From an uncultured Paracoccaceae bacterium (GTDB lineage Bacteria > Pseudomonadota > Alphaproteobacteria > Rhodobacterales > Rhodobacteraceae), in assembly GCA_943787985.1 (NCBI GenBank), contig CALSOO010000009.1, forward strand, positions 124,001 through 188,000: a stretch of DNA of 64,000 nt, written 5' to 3'. The notes below the pieces were generated by a model, which was not told the DNA's origin, made no database searches, and was given only the letters and a program-made list of their open reading frames with translations. Within the stretch, counting starts at the first letter, position 1. Each line of letters opens with the position of its first letter. The translations under genes and the position numbers were made by a program. This document shows, piece after piece, positions 1 to 8,482 of the stretch.

Positions 1-425
1 CTGGGGCCGTGCGCGATGGCTATTTCTGTGATTTTGATCGCAACTTTGCCGTAGGGCATGCATCGCCCGAGGTCAGCCGGGCGCAGGAGAAATTGCTGGA
101 GGCGGTCACAAAAGGGGTCGAGGCCGCAAAGCCGGGGGCGCAAGTCTGTGACTTGTTTCATGCGATGGACGCGGTGCTCACCGGTGGGGCAGGCGGGTCT
201 GATGAGGGGCGTTTGGGGCATGGGTTGGGGATGCAGCTGACCGAAGGTGTGTCCTTGATCGCGGCGGATCACAGTTTGCTTGAGCCGGGGATGGTTCTAA
301 CGCTGGAGCCGGGTGTGGCGCTGGGGCAAGGACGGATGATGGTGCACGAAGAAAATATCGTGATCACTCAAACAGGTGCGCGGTTTCTGAACACGCGCGC
401 GCAAGGCGCATTGGTGCAAATATGA
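1..425 (+). CDS. M24 family metallopeptidase (Xaa-Pro peptidase/ectoine hydrolase-like), C-terminal part
   Basis: This gene is cut by the window start; the reading frame is open from base 3 and the listed GTG at 9 is internal. The visible half carries the pita-bread fold ligands of M24 enzymes: an Asp-containing segment DFDRNF, a His in GHGLGMQLTEG, a Glu in LEPGV and a final Glu in VHEENIVIT, so the metal site looks intact. Family members cleave Xaa-Pro peptides, creatine or ectoine. The stop codon overlaps the start of the next gene (ATGA), an Asp/Glu racemase family gene. M24 and EutA-type genes also occur together in ectoine/hydroxyectoine degradation operons, so a role in compatible-solute or amino-acid derivative breakdown is possible. 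The substrate cannot be fixed from this fragment. Confidence 0.8.
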   Translation, partial: GAVRDGYFCDFDRNFAVGHASPEVSRAQEKLLEAVTKGVEAAKPGAQVCDLFHAMDAVLTGGAGGSDEGRLGHGLGMQLTEGVSLIAADHSLLEPGMVLTLEPGVALGQGRMMVHEENIVITQTGARFLNTRAQGALVQI

Positions 426-1147
426 GCACGTATTCCTATACATCGACCCCTGATGGGTCTCCACCTTTGGGCTTGGTCGTGTTGCAAAGCGACGAGACCA
501 TAGAACACGACATGCGCCGCCTTTTGGGAGCAAACGCGCCCTATGTGTCGCGGGTTCCGAGTGCTCCGGTTGTGACGGCACAAACTTTGCAATCCATGGA
601 GGCGCATATCGCGGCCTCTGCTGCGCTTTTACCGGCGGCGCAAGCGTTCGGGGCTGTGGGGTACGGGTGCACGTCCGGCACAGCGCAAATCGGTGCCGCA
701 CGGATCGAGGCGCTGGTAAAAACAGGCATCACAACGGCGCATGTGACCAATCCGTTGTCGGCCTTGGTGGCGGCGTGCACGGAATTGAGCCTAAAGCGAT
801 TGGCCTTTGTGTCCCCCTATGTGGCAGAGGTGTCGGACACATTGCGCTCGGCGTTGCGCGCACAGAACATCGAAAGTCCAAGCTTTGGCAGCTTTGATGA
901 GGCGCAAGAGGAAAAAGTGGTGCGCATTGATAACGCGTCCATCTCAAAGGCCGCGCGAGGCGTGTATGCGCAGGGACCTGTGGACGGGATATTCCTATCG
1001 TGCACAAATTTGCGCACGTTGGATGTGATCGCACCGCTGGAAGAGGAGCTTGGGGTGCCTGTGCTGAGCAGCAATCTTGTGCTGGGCTGGCATATGGCCA
1101 AACTTGCCGGTGTCGGGATCACAGGGCCAGGCCGCTTGTTGGCCTGA
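422..1147 (+). CDS. Maleate isomerase / Asp-Glu racemase family protein (EutA-like)
   Basis: A 241-residue soluble protein whose start overlaps the stop of the M24 gene by 4 bases (ATGA), so the two are co-translated. Two cysteine loops typical of the Asp/Glu racemase and maleate cis-trans isomerase superfamily are visible: YGCTSGTAQIG in the N-terminal half and FLSCTNLRTLD in the C-terminal half. The cysteine pair normally does the acid/base chemistry on a dicarboxylate-like substrate. Length fits maleate isomerase, arylmalonate decarboxylase and EutA proteins (about 240-250 residues). EutA occurs in ectoine-utilisation operons, but the rest of that operon is not in view, so the name is only a likeness. 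A strong promoter or terminator is not obvious; the next gene is on the opposite strand. Confidence 0.8.
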   Translation: MSTYSYTSTPDGSPPLGLVVLQSDETIEHDMRRLLGANAPYVSRVPSAPVVTAQTLQSMEAHIAASAALLPAAQAFGAVGYGCTSGTAQIGAARIEALVKTGITTAHVTNPLSALVAACTELSLKRLAFVSPYVAEVSDTLRSALRAQNIESPSFGSFDEAQEEKVVRIDNASISKAARGVYAQGPVDGIFLSCTNLRTLDVIAPLEEELGVPVLSSNLVLGWHMAKLAGVGITGPGRLLA

Positions 1148-1162
1148 CCGCTCAGCGGTCAG

Positions 1163-1321
1163 TTACCAGGCAGAGTTTGTCATGATCATGCGTGCCACGT
1201 CGGTGCGGCGCATGTTGCGGTGTGCAAATTCTTCGTCGGAAAGCGTGTGAACGGCCATGTGCGCGTCAACGTTTTGTGTTGCGGAGAAGCGGGTGCGAAG
1301 GGCGTTAAGAATACGTGTCAT
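1163..1321 (-). CDS. Small basic protein of unknown function (52 aa)
   Basis: The listed ORF starts at 1417, but a better start is the ATG at 1321, which gives 52 residues beginning MTRILNALRTRF and is preceded by an AGGA sequence about 10 bases upstream. The short N-terminal basic amphipathic stretch followed by LSDEEFAHRNMRRTDVARM loosely recalls the DUF1127 pattern (a basic helix, then LSD..L...G..R.DI), but the match is too weak to name it. It is convergent with the EutA-like gene. No membrane segment or cysteine is present. Real gene status is likely but not certain. Confidence 0.45.
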   Translation of the reverse strand: MTRILNALRTRFSATQNVDAHMAVHTLSDEEFAHRNMRRTDVARMIMTNSAW

Positions 1322-1559
1322 GTCTTTGATCCTGATTGTTCTGTTGGGTCGGACATAATGCTGCATTGCGGCGTTTGGCAGGGGCGAATGCGCAAAGCCG
1401 CCTTGCGTTTGGCGCAAGGGTAGGGCGGTCTTGGTTAACGAGATCCCTGTTTTTGATGCCCAGGTGTCAAATCCGGCCTGCTTGGACGCCTTCTACGCCC
1501 CCGTCCCCCACACGGGTCCCACACTGGTCCCAAACGGGCAAGACACTGCATCCAAAGGG

Positions 1560-1952
1560 TCAGTTTGTTTCGCCAAAGAGGCGCAAGTCTTCGGTGCGGG
1601 TGCGGGTCAAACGCTCGAGGCAGAACAGGGCGATCATCGGTTGCATGCTGCCACCGCGTGCCATTGTGCTTTCGGCTTCGCAGGCTTGGTCGCGGTAGGT
1701 GATCCAGCTGCGCTGGGCATTGCGCAACATTTTCGCGCTTGGCACGTCACCGTCCTCGAGGAATTCATCCTGCGCTTTGGCAGCCGCCATCGCCATGCCC
1801 TACGCAAGGTTCAGATCACCGTCTGCGGCCTCATAGGCTTGAGCGGCACAGCTGTTTATCTGGGCTTGGGACGCGGCATTGGAACAATCCACGGTTTGGG
1901 CATGAACCGGAGCGGTGAAGGCAAAAAGGCAAAAGAGAAGACGAAAACGCAT
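1560..1952 (-). pseudogene. LprI-like (DUF1311) periplasmic protein interrupted by an in-frame TAG
   Basis: Two adjacent ORFs (1800-1988 and 1560-1796) are in the same frame and are separated by a single TAG codon at 1800-1802. Read through, they make one protein of about 130 residues starting at the ATG at 1952: a signal peptide (LLFCLFAFTAPVHA), then VDCSNAASQAQINSC, LNL-A-stop-GMAMAAA, and NAQRSWITYRDQACEAE. This is the layout of the lysozyme-inhibitor LprI family (DUF1311), with paired cysteines and the QRSWI.YRD..C motif. At the stop position a tyrosine (TAC/TAT) would be expected, so one base change explains it. Either a recent nonsense mutation or a base-call error; suppression is a remote option. 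Confidence 0.75.
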
Positions 1953-2072
1953 GTGAAAAATTCCTGATTGATATTCCGCACTTTGCAACCAAAACAGGAA
2001 AGGCGCAATGTTTGATACAATGCGCCTCTTTCTCTTGACCCCACTTGGAGCATCTAATATTGGTCACGCGAC

Positions 2073-2147
2073 GCGGGCGTTGTGTAATGGTTAAGACCTC
2101 AGTTTTCCAAACTGAAGATGAGGGTTCGATTCCCTCCGCCCGCTCCA
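2073..2147 (+). tRNA. tRNA-Gly (anticodon TCC)
   Basis: A complete cloverleaf is visible. The acceptor stem GCGGGCG pairs with CGCCCGC, the anticodon stem TCAGT/ACTGA closes a 7-base loop TTTCCAA with anticodon TCC, and the T arm contains GGTTCGATTCC flanked by GAGG and CCTC. The discriminator T is followed by an encoded CCA. This decodes GGA (and GGG by wobble). The gene stands alone between two minus-strand genes. A TTGACC box at 2035-2040 with AT-rich sequence (TAATATT) just downstream is a plausible promoter. Confidence 0.97.
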
Positions 2148-2189
2148 CCCCACCTTTTCAAAGACAGAAATGCACGCGCCTGTTTGCCA

Positions 2190-2915
2190 TCAGAACAACG
2201 TGATTTGCGAGCGTGTAGAGGCCACATCGCGGGCCAATTGTTTGGTGGCGCTCATTTGCCAGTCCAGACCGGACTGCCCTTGCGCTGCAGCGGTTTGCAA
2301 ATTTGCGGTTGCAGCTTTTGCTTGCGCTTCGGTGAGGGTCAGGGCTTCAACCAAAGAACGGCGTTGGCTGCGTGCTTTCTCGATTTCTGTAGCATAGACC
2401 GCTTGGGTGACTTCACCCGCATCGCGTTTGCGGGCCAGTTCAGCCAGTGCGATGTCTTGCGCCGCGAGATTGCGGGGCAGGTCGATCCGGATGTCTTCAA
2501 GCTGGTTGTTTGTTTTGCGGATGCTTTTGGTCAGATCGTTGGCGGACAAAAGTTTGATGCGGTTCTCGACGTTGCGCTTGCCCGCAGAGTGTCCCGCAAT
2601 TCCGCCGACCAGACCACCTGCAACGGCGCCGGCCACACAGTTTTGTCCGTTCGCGGCGGATAAGACCACCAAACCACATCCGACAGCGGCCCCGATGGCA
2701 ACACCCTTGCCCATTGAGCGGCGCACGATGTCGCGCATCATGGTGTCGAGCTGTGCGGTTTGTTCCGTCAATTGCACCACATCGAAATGGGAAGCTTGTG
2801 TGGCAAACCCTGTGTCCTGACGTGCAACAAATCCGAGCCCGTCCGAGGGGGCTTGGCTGCACCCTGTGAGAGCTGCAATGATGAAGACTGAAAATGAACG
2901 TTTGAGGCGTGACAT
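2190..2915 (-). CDS. Glycine-zipper outer-membrane lipoprotein with C-terminal coiled coil
   Basis: The ATG at 2915 is preferred over the longer listed start because it begins a lipoprotein signal (MSRLKRSFSVFIIAALTGC) with lipobox LTGC, Cys19. Residues about 75-115 form a glycine zipper (GAAVGCGLVVLSAANG, AGAVAGGLVGGIAGHSAGK) that could span a membrane. The rest (about 120-240) is Ala/Glu/Lys/Arg/Gln rich and helical, probably coiled coil. No enzymatic motif is present. Such proteins are usually anchored in the outer membrane and act in envelope structure or stress; the specific role is unknown. It is a single gene, transcribed toward the tRNA-Gly and divergent from the ABC exporter. Confidence 0.75.
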   Translation of the reverse strand: MSRLKRSFSVFIIAALTGCSQAPSDGLGFVARQDTGFATQASHFDVVQLTEQTAQLDTMMRDIVRRSMGKGVAIGAAVGCGLVVLSAANGQNCVAGAVAGGLVGGIAGHSAGKRNVENRIKLLSANDLTKSIRKTNNQLEDIRIDLPRNLAAQDIALAELARKRDAGEVTQAVYATEIEKARSQRRSLVEALTLTEAQAKAATANLQTAAAQGQSGLDWQMSATKQLARDVASTRSQITLF

Positions 2916-3125
2916 ATTATTTTCCACTGTTCGATGGGGGCACCTGAGCGCCGAATTCCCCATCAAGCTACGGAAACAATATGGCCCAACTTGGGCAATT
3001 GGTGACAATTTTAGAAAAATCTTTGTGCCGTATTATTGGGCCAATGCCATAGCCATGTCGCAACTGTACACTTGACCTTGCAGGTCTGTGCGGCCATGAA
3101 ACGAACGTAAATCGACGGAGTGCAC

Positions 3126-4937
3126 ATGTCCGACCAACCGCCTCACGCCCCTCCCGTTTCGGGCGCAGATGAAGAACGCGAAAAGGCCAAAAATATTGGC
3201 GCGTTGCGTGCACTTTGGCCATTTGTACGCCCTTATCGCGTGTTGATGGGGGCTGCGATTGCTGCATTGGTTGTTACCGCCGTTATTTCGTTGACGTTGC
3301 CACTTGCCGTACGCCGGGTGGTCGATAATTTCCGCGTCGAAGATACCAAGGTTCTGGACCAGTATTTCCTTGCTGCGCTTTTGATCGCAGGACTTTTGGC
3401 GATTGGCACCGGTTTGCGGTATGCATTGGTCACACGGTTGGGCGAACGTGTCGTTGCCGATATCCGCAAGGCGGTGTTTGACCGTGTTATTGGCATGTCG
3501 CCGGCATTTTACGAGAAAATCATGACCGGCGAAGTTCTTAGCCGGATCACCACCGACACCACATTGTTGCTTAGTGTGATCGGATCCTCTGTGTCCATCG
3601 CGCTGCGGAACCTGTTGATCTTTGTGGGCGGCCTTGCCTTGATGTTCCTGACATCGGTGAAGCTTGCCGGGCTTGTTTTGCTCATTGTGCCGGCAGTTGT
3701 TGTGCCGATCCTTGTGTTGGGACGCCGCCTGCGGGTGATCAGCCGTGAAAATCAGGACTGGATTGCCGCCTCTTCGGGCAGCGCCTCTGAAGCGTTGTCG
3801 GCGGTGCAAACGGTGCAAGCCTTTTCCAACGAAGACACCAGCCGCGCGCAATTCTCGGATGTGACAGAACTGAGCTACGGGGCCGCGATGCGCCGCATTA
3901 ACACCCGTGCCATCATGACTGTGATTGTCATCTTTTTGGTTTTCTCCGGAATAGTTGGCGTGCTGTGGATCGGGGCCAACGATGTGCGTCATGGGGATAT
4001 GACCCAAGGCGCACTGATCCAGTTTGTAATCTATGCGGTTATGGTGGCTGGCGGCGTTGCAGCTTTGTCCGAAATCTGGGGTGAACTGCAACGCGCTGCG
4101 GGGGCAACCGAGCGGTTGGTCGAATTGTTGCACACCATCGATAGCGTTCAAGATGCCCCAACCCCCGCCGTGTTGAGTGCACCGGTCCAAGGGCGCATCC
4201 AGTTTGAAGACGTTAGCTTTTCTTACCCGTCGCGGCCGGATACGCCCGCTCTTGATGCACTGAGTTTGGACATTGCCCCTGGGGAAACGGTGGCCTTTGT
4301 TGGTCCGTCCGGGGCAGGCAAAACAACGATTATCCAGATGCTTCTGCGGTTTTACGATCCCCAGAAAGGGCGCATTCTGTTAGACGGCGTGGACCTGAGC
4401 GCCATGGAGCGTGCCCAGTTTCGCAAACACATCGCGTTGGTGCCGCAAGATCCTGTTATTTTTGCAACATCCGCGCGCGACAACATCCGGTTTGGGCGCC
4501 CCGACGCAAGTGCCCCAGAAATCGAAGCAGCCGCAAAAGCCGCAGCCGCCCATGATTTCATCCAAGGACTGCCCGAGGGCTATGACAGTCCGCTCGGCGA
4601 ACGCGGGGTCATGTTGTCCGGTGGCCAAAAGCAGCGGATCGCAATTGCGCGCTCCATCTTGCGCGATGCCCCTGTGTTGCTGTTGGATGAGGCCACATCG
4701 GCGCTGGACGCTGAAAGCGAACGTGCGGTGCAAGCCGCTGTAGATCAACTGAGCCAGAACCGCACCACCTTGATCGTGGCGCACCGTCTTGCGACCGTCA
4801 AAAAGGCTGATCGCATTGTGGTCCTTGAGGAGGGGCGCATCATAGCGACCGGTACGCATGATGCTCTGGTGTCCGAGGGCGGGCTTTATGCACGGCTGGC
4901 GCGCTTGCAATTCACGGATGGAATTGCGGCGGAATAA
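3126..4937 (+). CDS. ABC transporter, fused permease-ATPase (MsbA/ABCB-type exporter)
   Basis: A half-size exporter of 603 residues. The ATG at 3126 is chosen over the GTG at 3120 because GGAG lies 5 bases upstream. Residues about 35-310 form the six-helix ABC type-1 permease domain; from about 355 comes the nucleotide-binding domain with Walker A GPSGAGKTT, signature LSGGQKQR, Walker B VLLLDEATSALD and the H-loop IVAHR. Such proteins work as homo- or heterodimers in the inner membrane and flip lipids, drugs or peptides outward. No partner ABC gene lies beside it, so a homodimer is likely. Substrate unknown. A BON-LysM gene follows 69 bases downstream on the same strand. Confidence 0.93.
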   Translation: MSDQPPHAPPVSGADEEREKAKNIGALRALWPFVRPYRVLMGAAIAALVVTAVISLTLPLAVRRVVDNFRVEDTKVLDQYFLAALLIAGLLAIGTGLRYALVTRLGERVVADIRKAVFDRVIGMSPAFYEKIMTGEVLSRITTDTTLLLSVIGSSVSIALRNLLIFVGGLALMFLTSVKLAGLVLLIVPAVVVPILVLGRRLRVISRENQDWIAASSGSASEALSAVQTVQAFSNEDTSRAQFSDVTELSYGAAMRRINTRAIMTVIVIFLVFSGIVGVLWIGANDVRHGDMTQGALIQFVIYAVMVAGGVAALSEIWGELQRAAGATERLVELLHTIDSVQDAPTPAVLSAPVQGRIQFEDVSFSYPSRPDTPALDALSLDIAPGETVAFVGPSGAGKTTIIQMLLRFYDPQKGRILLDGVDLSAMERAQFRKHIALVPQDPVIFATSARDNIRFGRPDASAPEIEAAAKAAAAHDFIQGLPEGYDSPLGERGVMLSGGQKQRIAIARSILRDAPVLLLDEATSALDAESERAVQAAVDQLSQNRTTLIVAHRLATVKKADRIVVLEEGRIIATGTHDALVSEGGLYARLARLQFTDGIAAE

Positions 4938-5006
4938 TTCCCCTTCCGTTCACACCCGTTTGCAGGCAAAGTCAGCGCCGACCCAATATAATTGGGAGTG
5001 TGTGAG

Positions 5007-5435
5007 ATGGGACTTTGGAGCTTTGTAAAAGGCAGCGGCAAAAAACTGTTTGGCGGCGCAGACGACGCGCAGGTTGATGGCGCTGCACTTCAGGACGAAA
5101 TCAAAGAATTGGGTCTGGACGCGTCCGGCATGGAAATCTCCGTAGACGGTGACAAAGTGACCGTGTCCGGCGAAGCCGTAAGCCAGGAGATGAAAGAAAA
5201 AGTCATTCTGGCCGTTGGTAACGTCGAAGGCGTCGCAGCTGTTGAAGACGCTGTGCCAAGCGCGGCAGAGCCTGTGTTCCATACTGTGGAAAAGGGCGAC
5301 ACCCTTTGGGCGATCTCTTCTAAGACGCTGGGCAATGGCGCACGTTACGAGGAAATCTTTGAGGCCAACAAACCGATGTTGTCCCACCCTGACAAAATCT
5401 ATCCGGGACAAATGCTGCGTATCCCGCAAGCCTGA
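5007..5435 (+). CDS. kbp: BON-LysM protein, Kbp/YgaU-like
   Basis: A 142-residue protein starting at the ATG at 5007 (MGLWSFVKGSGKKLFGG), with GGGAG 8 bases upstream; the listed upstream start is a TTG. Residues about 20-80 form a BON domain (ISVDGDKVTVSGEA, VEGVAAVEDAV) and residues about 92-141 a LysM domain (YHTVEKGDTLW-type: FHTVEKGDTLWAIS, YPGQMLRIP). This is the layout and length of E. coli Kbp (YgaU), a cytoplasmic potassium-binding protein with a role in osmotic adaptation. There is no signal peptide, in line with that family. A strong terminator follows at 5463. Confidence 0.88.
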   Translation: MGLWSFVKGSGKKLFGGADDAQVDGAALQDEIKELGLDASGMEISVDGDKVTVSGEAVSQEMKEKVILAVGNVEGVAAVEDAVPSAAEPVFHTVEKGDTLWAISSKTLGNGARYEEIFEANKPMLSHPDKIYPGQMLRIPQA

Positions 5436-5462
5436 TCCACGTCGATCGCAAGTGATCTTTGG

Positions 5463-5491
5463 GGACCGTGCCAATCTGGCGCGGTCCTTTT
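5463..5491 (+). terminator. Rho-independent terminator after kbp
   Basis: GGACCG-T-GCC pairs with GGC-G-CGGTCC across a 5-base loop (AATCT), forming a 10 bp GC-rich stem with one wobble, followed by TTTT and another T run. It lies 28 bases after the kbp-like stop codon. Confidence 0.8.
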
Positions 5492-5640
5492 GCGTTTTTA
5501 ATCGGCTTTGGGACGGTTTACGCGGCGTATTGTTTACTTTGTTGCCCCCCTAAACCTTGCGAAATGCTGCGATCCACCGCATCTTAATTTGCAGGGAAAT
5601 AGACGCTCGCACAGACGAGCCGATCAGGGAGGAAACAACA

Positions 5641-7542
5641 TGGCCTACGGTGGCATGGAAGACCGCAATCGCATCGAACAGGAAATGACATGGGAAGAGC
5701 GCGATGTGCCTGTCACGCTTTATGGCTTGCTGAGCCAGACAACGGCGAAATTTCCGAACAACAATGCGCTGAGCTATCAGATTTTCTCGGGTCCCAAAGA
5801 CAAGGTCGAGACCTTCAACTGGCAACAGCTCAAAGACAAAACGACCCAAGCTGCCAACCTGTTCCGGTCCCTTGGTATCGGTGCCACTGATGTTGTGGCC
5901 TATGTTCTGCCCAACTGTAACGAAACCGTTCTGACCCTTTGGGGCGGCGGCGTGGCGGGCATCGCGGCCCCCATCAACCCTCTGCTTGAGGCAGAGCAGA
6001 TCGCCTCGATCTTGCGTGAGACAGGCGCCAAAGTTGTTGTCACCTTGCGTCCTTTCCCGAAAACAGATGTTGCTGAAAAAACCGCCAAAGCCGTGGCCTT
6101 GGCCCCTGATGTGCACACTGTTCTCGAAGTGGACCTGTTGCGCTATGTGAGCCCGCCTAAAAGCTGGATCATTCCCCTGATCCGCTCGAAAATGCAGAAA
6201 CCTGCGGGCAAGGCCTACAAGAATTTCAACGAAGAGCTGAACAAGCAATCCAACACCCTTCAGTTTGAAGACGTCCAAGAAGACCGCGTTGCGGTTCTAT
6301 TTCCACACGGGCGGCACCACGGGCATGCCCAAGGTCGCGCAGCACCGCTATTCCGGCTCGATCTACAACGGCTGGCTCGGGCGAACACTTGTTGTTTGAT
6401 GAAACCGACTGCTTATGTGCCCGCTGCCGATTGTTCCACGTCTTGGCCTGTCAGGTGATGCTGATGGGCGGCCTTGTCCTCTGGCGCGCATGTGGTGTTC
6501 CCGACACCGCAAGGCTACCGCGGTGACGGTGTGTTCGACAACTTCTGGAAGCTGGTTGAACGCTACAAGGTCACGTTTGTGGTCTCGGTCCCGACGGCCT
6601 TGTCGCCACCATGCAGCGCCCGGTGGACGCCGATATTCAGCTCTGTGAAAACAGCGTTCTCGGGCTCGGCGCCGCTTGCCGCTTGAACTGTTCAAGCGTT
6701 TCGAGAAGCCGACAGGCATGACCATCGTCGAGGGCTACGGCATGACCGAGGCGACCTGCCTTGTGTCGGACAACCCAGTGGACGGCGAAAAAAGTCGGCT
6801 CTATCGGCATTCCATTCCCTATACGGACATCAAAATGTCAAAGGGTCTCGCCGATGGCGACGTTGATGCGAGCTGTGGATGAGATCGGCGAGATTTGTGT
6901 TTCGAACCCCGGCGTCTACGTGGGCAACACCTATACCGAAGCCGACAAGAACGCGGACCTCTACTACAACGACACGCACCTGCGCACGGGCGATTTGGGC
7001 CGGGTGGACAGTGACGGGTATCTGTGGATCACCGGGCGTGCCAAGGACCTGATCATCCGTGGCGGGCACAACATTGACCCCGCCGAGATCGAAGAAGCAC
7101 TGTTGGGTCACCTGCGCGTGGCCTTTGCCGGCGCGATTGGTCAGCCCGACGCCATGCGGGCGAAGTGCCTTGCGCTTATGTCGAACTGGTCGAAGGGCGC
7201 CACGTGACCACGAAGAGCTGATCTGGCCTTTGCAAAGAGCACGTTCAGGAGCGCGCGGCGCAGCCCAAGCACATCACCATCATGGATGAATTGCCCAAAA
7301 CAGCTGTTGGCAAGATCTTTAAACCTGATCTGCGTAAAGAGGCGATCACGCGCATCTACAACGAAGCTTTGGCTGCGGCTGAGCTGTCTGCGCGTGTTGT
7401 CAGTGTGGTTGAGGACAAAAAGCGCGGTCTTGTGGCACAAATCGAGGCGGACGGAACATCTGATACAGCGTTGCAAACTGTACTGGGTGATTTCATCAAC
7501 CAATGGGAACACGCTGGGGCCTCCACGATGGCAGCTGAGTGA
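5641..7542 (+). pseudogene. Fatty acyl-CoA synthetase (AMP-binding), multiply frameshifted
   Basis: The ATG at 5641 (MAYGGMEDRNR) has a good GGGAGG site. The first 220 residues read normally as an AMP-dependent acyl-CoA synthetase. From about 6300 the frame changes many times, yet all family motifs can be found in one frame or another: HTGGTTGMPK (needs loss of one T at about 6301), PTPQGYRGDGVFDNFW, IVEGYGMTEATC, HLRTGDLGRVDSDGYLWITGRAKDLIIRGGHNIDP, and PKTAVGKIFKPDLRK near the end. I count at least nine indels between 6300 and 7240. Repaired, the protein would be about 630 residues and would activate fatty acids with ATP and CoA. The next gene starts within its stop codon. Whether this is real decay or sequencing error is treated under findings. 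Confidence 0.85.
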
Positions 7543-8474
7543 TGCCAGACTACCACGCGCTTTTGGATGCAGAGGTTTTGGCCTTTCTGGAAGAAAGCGC
7601 GCGGTTTTATCCACCTGACGCGGTGGATCTCACAGTTCGGGAGCAGCGCGCGGTCTATGACCAAATGTGCGCTGCTTTTGATTTTGGCCGTCCCGAAGGT
7701 GTCCGCGTTGAGGATCGCACTTTGGGAAAGGTGCCGTGCCGTTTCTACACACCGCCAACTCCCGCTGAAGCGACCGTGTTTTTCTGCCATGGGGGCGGTT
7801 TTGTGGTTGGGGGGCTCGACAGTCATGACAGCGTCTGCGCCGAATTTTGCGCCCGCACAGGGTTTCGGGTGGTTGCTGTTGACTACCGCATGTCACCCGA
7901 GCATCCGCACCCTGATGATTTCGACGACGCATGGGCGGCGTTCCGGTCTGTCGCCGAACAGGTCGATGGTCCCATCGTGTTGTGCGGCGACAGCGCAGGC
8001 GGCAATCTTGTGGCAGCTGTTGCGCACCACGCGCGGGGCCGCTTGGACGGGCGTATTGCGGGGCAATTGCTGATTTACCCGGGTTTGGGCGGCGATCCCA
8101 CGCAGGGCAGTTACCTGACCCACGCAGAGGCCCCCGGCCTGACCACCAAAGACATGGCGTTCTATTCTGCCATCCGTGCAAACGGTGTGGATAAGACGGG
8201 TGATCCAACGTGGGCGCCTTTGCACGACACAGATTTTGGAGGCTTGCCGCCCACGGTGATCCTGACGGCGGAATGTGATCCGCTTTCAAGCGACGGAGAA
8301 GCCTACAGCGCTGCTTTGGACGCAGCAGGTGTGCCCGCGCTTTGGCTGGAGGAGGCCGGGTTGGTCCATGCCCATCTGCGTGCACGGCGCATGTCCACCA
8401 AAGCCGCGTTGAGCTTTGACCGCTCCATCGCAGCCCTCAAGGCCTTGGCCCAAGGCAGGTTGCCCGGCTTGTAA
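7542..8474 (+). CDS. Alpha/beta hydrolase, HSL-type esterase
   Basis: A 310-residue enzyme. The ATG at 7542 overlaps the preceding stop by one base (TGATG), indicating coupling with the acyl-CoA synthetase. It has the hormone-sensitive-lipase family oxyanion motif HGGGFVVGG (about residues 83-91), the nucleophile elbow GDSAGGN (about 148) and the acid/His region ECDPLSSDGEAY and LVHAHLR near the C-terminus. It should hydrolyse short- to medium-chain esters in the cytoplasm. Pairing with a fatty acyl-CoA ligase suggests it frees acids that the ligase then activates; this is inference. Confidence 0.9.
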   Translation: MPDYHALLDAEVLAFLEESARFYPPDAVDLTVREQRAVYDQMCAAFDFGRPEGVRVEDRTLGKVPCRFYTPPTPAEATVFFCHGGGFVVGGLDSHDSVCAEFCARTGFRVVAVDYRMSPEHPHPDDFDDAWAAFRSVAEQVDGPIVLCGDSAGGNLVAAVAHHARGRLDGRIAGQLLIYPGLGGDPTQGSYLTHAEAPGLTTKDMAFYSAIRANGVDKTGDPTWAPLHDTDFGGLPPTVILTAECDPLSSDGEAYSAALDAAGVPALWLEEAGLVHAHLRARRMSTKAALSFDRSIAALKALAQGRLPGL

Positions 8475-8482
8475 ACAGCCCT

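Noticed and set aside
2002-2026. Hairpin GGCGCA...TGCGCC upstream of tRNA-Gly
   Set aside because: Only six pairs, no clear gene to end there, and no further support; likely incidental or part of the tRNA upstream region.
3033-4190. Minus-strand ORF of 385 residues opposite the ABC exporter
   Set aside because: Antisense shadow; the plus-strand frame carries all ABC motifs.
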